From Alistipes sp. CAG:435 (GTDB lineage Bacteria; Bacteroidota; Bacteroidia; Bacteroidales; UBA932): DNA of 22,525 bases. A model generated the notes under the pieces. It was not told the DNA's origin. It saw only the letters and a list, made by a program, of their open reading frames with translations, and did no database searches. Below, one piece after another: positions 15,940-22,525 of the stretch; the first letter of the stretch is position 1, and each line of letters starts with the position of its first letter. The stretch spans positions 1 to 22,525 of the forward strand of contig FR893131.1 in the NCBI GenBank assembly GCA_000433355.1. Reading direction: 5' to 3'. The position numbers and the translations under genes are program-made.

Positions 15940-16547
15940 TACTCGCCGAAGAGTATCTTACGTGTGGCAGGTCTGAGATAGTCGCCGATGAGTGCTCTGA
16001 AAGTCTCGTCGGTGAGGCTGATGAAGTAGGATCCGTCCTTAGGGCCGATCGTGAACCCTCCGGCCACCTTCTTGGAAAACATAGCGGTTACCCCTCCCTT
16101 GAGGGTGTTCGCCAACTCTCCGCTGACAAAAGGCTCAAGCTCTTTCTTGAGGCTTTCAGGAAGCACGATGTTGAGGTCAACAGCCTCGTCGGCGTTGAAC
16201 TTCTCAGCCACGGCCTTGATGATCTCCTTGACGAAATCGGCTGAAGAAAGGGCTGCCGATACCTGCTTGTCTGCCATCTTGCCGACCATAAGGTTCTCGA
16301 TGTCCTTTCTGGTGGCCTGGATGCTCTGTACGGCTGCCATCTTCACGTCACCCTCGACCTTGGTCTTGTAGTCCGCAGCATCTTTCTGAGCTTTTTTCAG
16401 AATGGATTCAGCCTGCTTTTTGGCCTCTTCGATGATTTCGGCCGCCTTCTCGTTGGCCTTGGCGAGGATGGCCTCACCCTCTTCCTTACCCTTTGACAGA
16501 CCCTCCTTGTAGAGCTTGTCGGTTAGTTCCTGTAGCTTGTTTTCCAT
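15939..16547 (-). CDS. ntpE: V-type ATP synthase/ATPase subunit E (peripheral stalk)
   Basis: A 202-residue subunit. Residues 1-80 form a long charged coiled coil rich in Ala, Glu and Lys (for example KANEKAAEIIEEAKKQAES), and the rest is the globular domain that grips the head. It anchors the stator. A partner G/H subunit is not found next to it. As first gene of the operon its ATG at 16547 follows a leader of about 25 nt from the promoter at 16579-16609. The stop overlaps the DUF2764 start, TAATG. Confidence 0.94.
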   Translation of the reverse strand: MENKLQELTDKLYKEGLSKGKEEGEAILAKANEKAAEIIEEAKKQAESILKKAQKDAADYKTKVEGDVKMAAVQSIQATRKDIENLMVGKMADKQVSAALSSADFVKEIIKAVAEKFNADEAVDLNIVLPESLKKELEPFVSGELANTLKGGVTAMFSKKVAGGFTIGPKDGSYFISLTDETFRALIGDYLRPATRKILFGE

Positions 16548-16578
16548 TTATAATTATTTGTTGATTTTCCTTATCCGA

Positions 16579-16609
16579 CAAAGATAATCAAAAGAACCCT
16601 CTTGACAAA
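16579..16609 (-). promoter_or_regulatory. Promoter of the V-ATPase-glmM operon
   Basis: On the minus strand TATCTTTG (complement of 16579-16586) matches the Bacteroidota -7 box TAnnTTTG. TTTG (complement of 16606-16609) matches the -33 box, with a spacer of exactly 19 nt. The ATG of ntpE is about 32 nt past the -7 box. The region overlaps the promoter of the divergent WG-repeat genes. Confidence 0.78.
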
Positions 16610-16630
16610 ACATTTTAATTGCTATATTTG
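16602..16630 (+). promoter_or_regulatory. Promoter of the WG-repeat/TonB_C gene pair
   Basis: TATATTTG at 16623-16630 fits TAnnTTTG. TTG at 16602-16604 could be the -33 box (spacer 18 nt). The -33 parts of this and of the opposite V-ATPase promoter fall within the same 8 bp (16602-16609). It decides the start of the next gene: the ATG at 16619 lies upstream of the -7 box, so the ATG at 16673 must be used. Confidence 0.65.
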
Positions 16631-16672
16631 CTTTTGTCATATCATTATGTAATAAAACAAACCTTTTCGCTA

Positions 16673-17452
16673 ATGAAAGTATCATTATTGACTTTGGTAA
16701 TTCTGTCTGTCATGGTTCCGAATCCGGTCGCTGGGAGTCCACGTGAGCCGGATGGTGGCTTGGTGGTCCGGAATGAGTCTCCCAAAGACGACAAGAAGGA
16801 TGACCGGCCGTACAGCGAAGGACTCAAGGCTGTGGAGCAAGATGGAAAATGGGGATTCATCAATCAGGACGGTGAGTTGGTGATTCCGTACAAGTATCAT
16901 TACGTCAGATCGTTTCGTGATGGCCTGGCGATGGTGAAACTCTATGGAAAATGGGGCTATATAGACTGGTTCGGCAACGAAGTGATCCCTATTGTGTTCG
17001 ATGAGGTGACACATTTCCAGGACAGTCACGCTTTCGTCAAGAAGGATGGCAGGATCGGTCTGTTGGATGTCGCCGGAAATGTCACTTATGACTATGAGCG
17101 GATGAAAGAGTTCATGTTTCCTTCAGGTTGGCTGGACTCCAGGCCGATGTTCGACGGAGGAAGTGCAAACAAATTCGCGGAGTGGGTCAACACGCAGCTG
17201 AGATACCCTGAACTGTCCAGATTTTACAAAGCCGAAGGCACTGTGACGCTTGCTTTCTCTGTGGATGCGTCTGGTGCTGTCACTGATGTCAAGGTCGAGA
17301 AAGGTGTCAGTCATGAGTTGAACCAGGAGGCCGTCAGGGTCGTCACGGAGTCTCCTAAATGGACTCCGGCGATGTATGAAGGCAAGCCTTTCAAAGTTCA
17401 TTACATATTCCCTGTGAAGTTCTTTTTGAAACCTGGCCCTGTCAAGATATGA
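16673..17452 (+). CDS. Secreted WG-repeat protein with TonB C-terminal domain (copy 1)
   Basis: From the ATG at 16673 the protein has 259 residues. The longer frame from 16619 starts inside the promoter and is rejected. Residues 1-21 form a signal peptide ending PVAGS. Three WG repeats follow: GKWGFIN (58-64), GKWGYID (92-98) and the degenerate GRIGLLD (126-132). Residues 158-252 match the TonB C-terminal domain: PMFDGGSANKFAEWVNTQL, RYPE, then EGTVTLAFSVDASGAVTDV, EAVRVV and PKWTPA. In TonB this domain binds the TonB box of outer-membrane receptors. Here there is no proline-rich spacer, and no membrane anchor unless the signal peptide stays uncleaved, so it is not an ordinary TonB. The likely site is the periplasm. 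The stop overlaps the next gene (ATGA). Confidence 0.85.
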   Translation: MKVSLLTLVILSVMVPNPVAGSPREPDGGLVVRNESPKDDKKDDRPYSEGLKAVEQDGKWGFINQDGELVIPYKYHYVRSFRDGLAMVKLYGKWGYIDWFGNEVIPIVFDEVTHFQDSHAFVKKDGRIGLLDVAGNVTYDYERMKEFMFPSGWLDSRPMFDGGSANKFAEWVNTQLRYPELSRFYKAEGTVTLAFSVDASGAVTDVKVEKGVSHELNQEAVRVVTESPKWTPAMYEGKPFKVHYIFPVKFFLKPGPVKI

Positions 17453-18141
17453 TGAACAGAATCTTACCAACCCTTGGACTCTTACTTTTTCTGTCCTTTA
17501 ATATGTCCGCCGCCGGTCCGCTGAAGCCTTTCCCTAAAGACGGCAAATGGGGATTCGTGGATAAAGACATGAATATCGTGGTTCCTTGCGTCTATGATGC
17601 TGTGTCTTCGTTCGATAACGGCATTGCCATAGTCTCTTCTGAAGGCAGGTTCGGCTATATCGACCAATTCGGTTCTGTCCTTTATCCTATTGAATATGAA
17701 ATGGCCTCACCGTTCCATCAGGCTCATGCCTTCGTTGTCAAGGATGGATTGCTCGGGCTGCTGAACATCGCTGGTGATGTCACCTTTGACTACAAGATAA
17801 TGAAGCGTTTCGCTTTGCCTGTCGAATGGGTTGACACTCCGGCCAGGTTCATAGGTGATGCGTCCGGTGATTTCCTGCTTTGGGTGGACAATAACAAGAA
17901 ATATCCCGAAGCGGCGCGCAGGATGGGTGTCAGCGGCGTGGTCGAGGTTGAGTTCAATGTCGGTCTGGACGGCAAGGTGACCGATGTCAAGGCTTTGACA
18001 AGCGCGAATCCTGATCTTGATAAAGAGGCGGTCAGGGTAGTGTCCAGCTCTCCGGCCTGGGAACCGGCCAGAATGGGTGATCTGCCTTTCATGACGAGAT
18101 TCACAGTAATGGTCTCGTTCAGTTTCCCCGCGGCCCGTTAG
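17449..18141 (+). CDS. Secreted WG-repeat protein with TonB C-terminal domain (copy 2)
   Basis: A 230-residue paralogue of the preceding gene that overlaps it by ATGA at 17449-17452. Residues 1-22 are a signal peptide (LGLLLFLSFNMSAAG). WG-type repeats: GKWGFVD (32-38), GRFGYID (66-72) and GLLGLLN (100-106). The TonB_C part (about 137-228) shows KKYPEAARRMGVSGVVEVEF, DGKVTDVKA, DKEAVRVV and PAWEPA. It lacks the charged linker after the signal peptide that copy 1 has. The two copies look like an old tandem duplication, and the overlap implies coupled expression. Either methionine at position 1 or 2 could start it. A strong terminator follows. Confidence 0.85.
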   Translation: MMNRILPTLGLLLFLSFNMSAAGPLKPFPKDGKWGFVDKDMNIVVPCVYDAVSSFDNGIAIVSSEGRFGYIDQFGSVLYPIEYEMASPFHQAHAFVVKDGLLGLLNIAGDVTFDYKIMKRFALPVEWVDTPARFIGDASGDFLLWVDNNKKYPEAARRMGVSGVVEVEFNVGLDGKVTDVKALTSANPDLDKEAVRVVSSSPAWEPARMGDLPFMTRFTVMVSFSFPAAR

Positions 18142-18159
18142 TGATGCTCGTGTAATAAG

Positions 18160-18195
18160 AAAAAAGCGCACCGGAGATATTCCGATGCGCTTTTC
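18160..18195. terminator. Bidirectional intrinsic terminator
   Basis: AAAAAGCGCACCGGA (18161-18175) pairs with TCCGATGCGCTTTT (18181-18194) with one mismatch and a 5-nt loop. A-runs on the left and T-runs on the right let it work in both directions. It lies between the convergent ends of the WG-repeat pair (stop 18141) and oadB (stop 18212). Confidence 0.8.
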
Positions 18196-18211
18196 ATATA
18201 TCGCATACCCG

Positions 18212-19354
18212 TTACCCGAGGAAACCGAGGAGGATTCCGGCGGCGACCGCCGAGCCGATGACTCCGGCGACGTTCGGTCCCATCGCGTGCATCAGCAGGT
18301 GGTTTTTCGGGTCGAACTCCCTGCCGACGATCTCGGAGACACGCGCGCTGTCAGGAACGGCGGACACACCGGCGTTGCCGATGAGCGGGTTGATCTTGTG
18401 GTCACCCTTGAGGAACAGGTTCCAGATCTTCACGAAGAGAACTCCGCAGGTTGTGGCGATCACGAATGACAGCAGACCCAGGACGAAGATCTTCACGGAG
18501 CTTCCGCTCAGGAACTTGTCCGCCTGTGTCGAGGCGCCGACGGTAAGACCGATCAGCGTGGTCACAACATCGATCAGCGGGCCGCGGGCGGTCTCGGCGA
18601 GACGCCTTGTCACTCCGCTCTCTTTCAGAAGGTTACCGAAGAACAGCATGCCCAGAAGCGGAAGTCCCGACGGCACGATGAACGCGGTGAGGAGGAAGCC
18701 GACGATAGGGAAGATGATCTTCTCCTTCTGGCTTACCTGTCTTGCGGCCGGCATCCTTATGAGGCGTTCCTTCTTGGTCGTCAGCGCCAGCATGATAGGC
18801 CTCTGGATGACCGGAACAAGAGCCATATAGGAATATGCGCTCACGGCGATCGCTCCCATCAGATCCGGGGCGAGCTGTGAGGACAGGAATATGGCCGTAG
18901 GGCCGTCCGCTCCTCCGATGATGCCGATGGCACCGGCCTGATTAGGGTCGAAACCGAGGGCGAGGGCGAGCAGGTAGGCCCCGAATATTCCCATCTGGGC
19001 GGCGGCTCCGATCAGCAGCAGCCTTGGCTGGGAGATCAGCGCCGAGAAATCCGTCATGGCTCCGATTCCGAGGAATATGAGCGGTGGGTACCAACCCTGC
19101 TTGACTCCTTGGTACAGAATATTCAGTACGGAGCCGTCCTCATAGACTCCGATGTTAAGTCCCGGGAACATAGGAATGTTGCCGATGATCATTCCGAATC
19201 CGATCGGAACGAGCAGGAGCGGCTCCCATTCCTTCTTGATGGCAAGTGTGATGAACACGATGCCGATCAGGATCATCACCAGATTCTGCCAAGACGCGTT
19301 GGCGAATCCGGTGAAGTACCAGAACTGCTTTAGACTTTCGAATATGATGCCCAT
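18212..19354 (-). CDS. oadB: Na+-translocating decarboxylase beta subunit (OadB/MmdB/GcdB family)
   Basis: A 380-residue membrane carboxybiotin decarboxylase that couples CO2 release to Na+ export. Key motifs are GAMTDFSAL (98-106), IGGADGPTAIF (146-156) with the proposed Na+-site aspartate D150, and GNAGVSAVPDSARVSEI (326-342) with the conserved arginine R338. Many hydrophobic helices fit the nine-helix family plan. It starts 4 nt after the biotin carrier gene and is the last gene of the mmd operon, before the bidirectional terminator. In this setting it should serve methylmalonyl-CoA decarboxylase; the family alone does not tell oxaloacetate from glutaconyl-CoA systems. Confidence 0.95.
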   Translation of the reverse strand: MGIIFESLKQFWYFTGFANASWQNLVMILIGIVFITLAIKKEWEPLLLVPIGFGMIIGNIPMFPGLNIGVYEDGSVLNILYQGVKQGWYPPLIFLGIGAMTDFSALISQPRLLLIGAAAQMGIFGAYLLALALGFDPNQAGAIGIIGGADGPTAIFLSSQLAPDLMGAIAVSAYSYMALVPVIQRPIMLALTTKKERLIRMPAARQVSQKEKIIFPIVGFLLTAFIVPSGLPLLGMLFFGNLLKESGVTRRLAETARGPLIDVVTTLIGLTVGASTQADKFLSGSSVKIFVLGLLSFVIATTCGVLFVKIWNLFLKGDHKINPLIGNAGVSAVPDSARVSEIVGREFDPKNHLLMHAMGPNVAGVIGSAVAAGILLGFLG

Positions 19355-19358
19355 CCTC

Positions 19359-19802
19359 TTATGCTATCTTAACGATTTCGGCACCTTCGAGGACTGAGTC
19401 GCCCTTGTTCACGAGGATGGCTGTGACGGTTCCGTCAGCCGGGGCCTGGATCTCGTTCTCCATCTTCATTGCCTCAAGAACGGCCACCTTCTGGCCGGCT
19501 TTCACGGTCTGGCCTTCCTTGACGGAGACCTCGATGATAACGCCAGGGAGAGGGGAGGTGACTGGCTTGCCGGCGCCTGCCGGGGCGGCTGCCTTAGGGG
19601 CTGGTGTCGTGGTGGTCGCTGAGCCTGTCGAAGCGACCGCTGCCGCTGGCGCCTGTGCCGGTTTTTGTACTGGAGCCGGCGCATTCTCCATCTCAACCTG
19701 ATAAGACGCTCCGTTCACCGTAACGTCAGCGATGTTTCCTTCCACTGAATTGATGTCAACGTTGTACTCGTTGCCGTTGATCCTGAATTTGTAACTTTTC
19801 AT
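19359..19802 (-). CDS. mmdC: Biotin carboxyl carrier protein of the decarboxylase
   Basis: A 147-residue carrier. Residues 1-36 are the N-terminal strand domain seen in pyruvate/oxaloacetate carboxylase-type carriers. 41-80 is an Ala/Pro/Thr-rich flexible linker, and 81-147 the biotinyl domain. Lysine K113 in LEAMKMEN is the biotin attachment site. It carries CO2 from the MmdA active site to OadB. It follows oadG by 15 nt and precedes oadB by 4 nt. Confidence 0.95.
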   Translation of the reverse strand: MKSYKFRINGNEYNVDINSVEGNIADVTVNGASYQVEMENAPAPVQKPAQAPAAAVASTGSATTTTPAPKAAAPAGAGKPVTSPLPGVIIEVSVKEGQTVKAGQKVAVLEAMKMENEIQAPADGTVTAILVNKGDSVLEGAEIVKIA

Positions 19803-19817
19803 ATTCTTTTATCTTTA

Positions 19818-20791
19818 TTATCTTGGTAATTGTCTGAAGTTCTGTGTCTTGTCGTTCCAGTTGCCGTTCTGTGACGGACGGATCGTGATGACGAAGCTCT
19901 CCTCGTCGTGGATTCCGCCACCGAGGTAGTCGTCAAGCGCCATGGCGATGGCAGCATAGACCTCCCCGCCGAATTCCTGCGAGAGAGCCATCGAGATCGC
20001 CGCGGCGATCTCCGGTGTCATATTCCCGTTCTTTTTAGAAGGTTTTGCCGCTTTGGTCGCTTTCGGTGCAGCGGTTTTCTTGTTTGCGTTGCCGATCCAT
20101 CCGAAGATGAACGCCAGGATGGTCAGCGCGATGAACACAACCGAGACGGAAATCAGGGTAAGAACCCATCCGTGCGGGTCTTTCTCCTTCATTATCTGGC
20201 TGTTGGTCTTCGCGTCCACGTCTCCGTTGTAGGATCCCGGGGTAGGTTTGTCAGTGACCTTTGTCTCGAAATCCATCATTTTCACTCCAGTCGGAACCTT
20301 AACCACTGAACAGTCAGAAGGAAGGTCTGCCGGGATGTCGATTGTGTCGATGATGGTGCGCCCGTCATTGCTGACGAGATAGATCGTGGAACCGTTGCGC
20401 AGGGTGAAATTCGTGTAATATGTCCCCTGTGAGGCGTTTCCGCTTGTGTAGAAAACGACGCTCTGACGTGGGTTCAAAATTGTTGAAGCGGCAGAAGCGG
20501 GGATACGCTCTGACGTGGTTTCAAAATTGTCGAAGCGTCAGATGCGGGAATATGATATTTCCGCAGGTTGTCCTTGTCATCGGACAGGTAGCAGCCGGCG
20601 AACTTCACGCTTCCGTAGGAATTGTTGAAGATCTCGATCCAGCCTGTCCGCTGACCGTAGCCGTCCGTAAGCCCGTTCGTGTTCTCCACGAGAACCTCTC
20701 CGATCCTCAGATCCGAAAGGTTCTGAGCGCCGAGAGCCAGTCCGGAGAACAGCAGGACAGCCGATAATATTAATCGTCCTGATCTCTTCAT
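19818..20791 (-). pseudogene. oadG: oadG-like gamma subunit with lamin-tail domain, split by a 47-bp duplication
   Basis: The ATG at 20789-20791 is 4 nt after mmdA. The first part encodes a signal peptide (MKRSGRLILSAVLLFSGLAL) and the first half of a lamin-tail-like domain (LRIGEVLVENTNG, GWIEIFNNS, YLSDDKDN), then runs to a stop at 20474 after PRQSVSPLLPLQQF. The second frame resumes the same domain at PRQSVVFYTSGN, ends it at DKPTPGSYN, and adds a membrane helix (WVLTLISVSVVFIALTILAF, encoded about 20094-20168) and a Lys/Ala/Pro linker with an acidic tail typical of OadG. Removing one 47-bp copy gives exactly one 308-residue frame (927 nt with stop). The gamma subunit normally stabilises the alpha-beta complex. 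As written the chain breaks before the membrane helix. The second half could start only at a TTG (20475-20477). A sequencing or assembly fault is possible. Confidence 0.75.
20458..20551. repeat. 47-bp tandem duplication inside oadG
   Basis: Two copies, 20458-20504 and 20505-20551, match at 42 of 47 positions. On the coding strand they encode IPASDASTILKPRQSV and IPASAASTILNPRQSV in different frames. Since 47 is not a multiple of three, the duplication shifts the frame. The five differences mean it is not a fresh slippage event, or that the copies have since diverged. Confidence 0.85.
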
Positions 20792-20795
20792 AATA

Positions 20796-22358
20796 TTACA
20801 GAGGAAGATTGTCGTGTTTCTTGGCAGGCATCTGCTGCTTCTTTCCCGCAAGCTGCTCAAGGGCCCTGATGATGCGGAAGCGGGTGTTGCGAGGCTCGAT
20901 GACATCATCGATGTAGCCTTTCTCCGCCGCCTGGTAAGGGTTGTTGAAAAGTTCTTCGTACTCCTCTTTCTTGGCGGCCCGGATCTTTTGCTGGTCGGCT
21001 GGATCCTCTACAGCCTTGATGTCCTTGGCATAGAGCACGTTGACGGCTCCGTCAGCACCCATAACAGCGATCTGGGCGGAAGGCCAGGCATAGACAAGGT
21101 CGGCACGCAAGTGCTTGCTGCTCATGACGATGTAGGATCCGCCATAGCTCTTGCGGAGCTCGACGGTGACTTTCGGCACGGTCGCCTCGCCGTAGGCGTA
21201 GAGCAGTTTCGCTCCGTTGGTGATGACAGCGCCATATTCCTGCTGGGTTCCAGGGAGGAATCCAGGCACATCGACCAGCGAGACGATCGGAATGTTGAAC
21301 GCGTCGCAGAAGCGCACGAAACGGGCACCCTTGCGTGAGGCGTTGATGTCCAGCACTCCGGCGAGCATCTTTGGCTGGTTCGCCACGATTCCGACACTGC
21401 GGCCGTTCATATGGGCGAATCCCACGATGATGTTCTTGGCGAACTCCTTGTGGATCTCGAAGAACTTGCCGTCATCGACGATGCTTGTGATGACCTTGTA
21501 CATATCGTAGGCCTGGTTCGGGTTGTCCGGGATGATCTCGTTGAGGGAGTCGTCGATCCTGCTGACCGGATCGTTGGTCGGAACCCTCGGAGCCTCCTCC
21601 ATATTGTTCTGAGGAATATAGCTGAGGAGTTCCTTGATCGTGTTGATGCCTTCCTGCTCATTCTCGGCCGCGAAGTGAGCCACACCGCTCTTGGAGGCGT
21701 GCACGCTGGCCCCGCCGAGTTCCTCCTGCGAGACAACCTCACCGAGGACGCTCTTCACGACAGCCGGGCCGGTGAGGAACATGTAGGAGGTGTTCTTGAC
21801 CATCACAGTGAAGTCCGTGAGGGCAGGGGAGTAAACCGCTCCGCCGGCGCAAGGACCGAATATTCCGGAAATCTGCGGGACCACTCCGGACGCGAGGATA
21901 TTCCTTTCGAATATTTCCCCGTAGCCTGCGAGCGCGTCAACTCCTTCCTGGATTCTCGCTCCGCCGGAGTCGTTGAGGCAGATGAAAGGGGCACCGTTTC
22001 TGGTTGCCAGATCCATAGCCTTGCAGATCTTCTCCGCCATAGTCTTTGAGAGGGATCCTCCCGAAACGGTGAAATCCTGGGCGGCCACATAGACCAGACG
22101 GCCGTCGATCGTGCCCTGTCCGGTGACAACGCCGTCTCCGTCGAAGTGCTGCCTCTCCATTCCGAAGTTCGTGCAGCGGTGACGGACAAACATATCAAAT
22201 TCCTCGAAGCTTCCTTCGTCAAGCAGCAGTGCGAGGCGCTCCCTCGCCGTCAACTTGCCTTTCTCGTGCTGGGCATCGATCCTTTTCTGGCCTCCGCCCA
22301 TCCTGGCCGCGGCTCTGCGCTCAACCAGTTTCTTGATGTTATCCTGCTGGATGCTCAT
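20796..22358 (-). CDS. mmdA: Methylmalonyl-CoA decarboxylase alpha subunit (carboxyltransferase)
   Basis: A 520-residue acyl-CoA carboxyltransferase. The first half has LNDSGGARIQEGVDAL (128-143) and GPCAGGAVYSPAL (168-180), which form an oxyanion hole for the CoA ester. The second half has VDVPGFLPGTQQEYGA and the GGSYIVMSSKHLRADLVYAW region, which form the other oxyanion pocket for biotin. It moves CO2 from methylmalonyl-CoA to the biotin carrier, producing propionyl-CoA. Propionyl-CoA carboxylase beta is nearly identical in sequence, but the adjacent oadG, carrier and oadB genes and the lack of a biotin carboxylase gene favour the decarboxylase. The ATG at 22358 follows a strong promoter. 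Confidence 0.95.
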   Translation of the reverse strand: MSIQQDNIKKLVERRAAARMGGGQKRIDAQHEKGKLTARERLALLLDEGSFEEFDMFVRHRCTNFGMERQHFDGDGVVTGQGTIDGRLVYVAAQDFTVSGGSLSKTMAEKICKAMDLATRNGAPFICLNDSGGARIQEGVDALAGYGEIFERNILASGVVPQISGIFGPCAGGAVYSPALTDFTVMVKNTSYMFLTGPAVVKSVLGEVVSQEELGGASVHASKSGVAHFAAENEQEGINTIKELLSYIPQNNMEEAPRVPTNDPVSRIDDSLNEIIPDNPNQAYDMYKVITSIVDDGKFFEIHKEFAKNIIVGFAHMNGRSVGIVANQPKMLAGVLDINASRKGARFVRFCDAFNIPIVSLVDVPGFLPGTQQEYGAVITNGAKLLYAYGEATVPKVTVELRKSYGGSYIVMSSKHLRADLVYAWPSAQIAVMGADGAVNVLYAKDIKAVEDPADQQKIRAAKKEEYEELFNNPYQAAEKGYIDDVIEPRNTRFRIIRALEQLAGKKQQMPAKKHDNLPL

Positions 22359-22391
22359 ATTTTGTTACTTTAATCAATTTTTTCCAAATCA

Positions 22392-22422
22392 CAAATTTAT
22401 CAAGAATCCTCTTTCATTCAAA
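22392..22422 (-). promoter_or_regulatory. Promoter of the methylmalonyl-CoA decarboxylase operon
   Basis: On the minus strand TAAATTTG (complement of 22392-22399) is a perfect TAnnTTTG -7 box, and TTTG (complement of 22419-22422) is the -33 box at exactly 19 nt. The mmdA start codon lies 33 nt downstream of the -7 box. From 22423 to the window end the sequence is AT-rich, with no gene seen. Confidence 0.8.
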
Positions 22423-22525
22423 ATTCCTGCCCGCAAAATCGTAAATTTTCGTTGCTTGTGGTGAAATGTACATTTTTGAATATAAGAAGCTGTTTTGAAT
22501 TGTTTGAAATGTTCTTTGAGGTGAA

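Noticed and set aside
16619..16672. Upstream start for the first WG-repeat gene
   Set aside because: It lies before the -7 box and would place a non-signal stretch in front of a good signal peptide; the ATG at 16673 is better.
20474..20908. Longer N-terminal extension of the oadG first part (to 20908)
   Set aside because: The extra residues are antisense-like overlap with the end of mmdA; the ATG at 20791 gives a proper signal peptide 4 nt after mmdA.

Overview
The window looks like the chromosome of a Bacteroidales-type bacterium (Bacteroidota), probably an uncultured gut or rumen lineage with a GC content in the mid-50s by eye. Evidence for this: promoters match the Bacteroidota form TTTG-N19-TAnnTTTG; an E-DUF2764-A-B-D-I-K V-type ATPase operon is present; the sodium-pumping methylmalonyl-CoA decarboxylase cluster is in the order seen in Bacteroides; there are TonB C-terminal domain proteins; and there is an AAA-ATPase/PD-(D/E)XK family that is abundant in this phylum. 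I cannot name the genus.

Layout from left to right. 1-1110: a REP-associated tyrosine transposase (RAYT) flanked by palindromic repeats. 1118-3198: a YugP-like zinc peptidase on the minus strand and a stand-alone alanine racemase on the plus strand, divergently arranged. 3199-5086: a gene-poor repeat region with a decayed AAA-ATPase/nuclease pseudogene, a 51-bp tandem repeat with a hairpin, and a 138-bp-period array of paired hairpins. 5087-7541: a sodium/alanine-type symporter and a NamZ/DUF1343-like protein on the minus strand. 7591-7825: a MITE-like element with perfect 26-bp terminal inverted repeats that contain an extended Shine-Dalgarno sequence. 7866-16547: an eight-gene minus-strand operon, ntpE-DUF2764-ntpA-ntpB-ntpD-ntpI-ntpK-glmM, with a clear promoter. 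16673-18141: two overlapping plus-strand genes for secreted WG-repeat/TonB_C proteins, driven by a promoter that overlaps the V-ATPase promoter back to back. 18160-18195: a bidirectional terminator. 18212-22358: a minus-strand operon for methylmalonyl-CoA decarboxylase, mmdA-oadG-biotin carrier-oadB, again with a textbook promoter. Its oadG gene is split by a 47-bp tandem duplication.

The genes share a sodium theme. The decarboxylase exports Na+ while making propionate from succinate-derived methylmalonyl-CoA. The V-ATPase K subunit has the residues that bind Na+ in the Enterococcus ring, so it may use or build the same gradient. The symporter would spend the gradient on amino-acid uptake. 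alr, glmM and the NamZ-like protein are cell-wall precursor or recycling functions.

The most unusual signal is not a gene. The hexamer GAATAT/ATATTC occurs at about 64 sites, roughly nine times the number expected from composition, in all reading frames and on both strands, and it often forces the rare ATA isoleucine codon. It behaves like a highly iterated motif selected at the DNA level.
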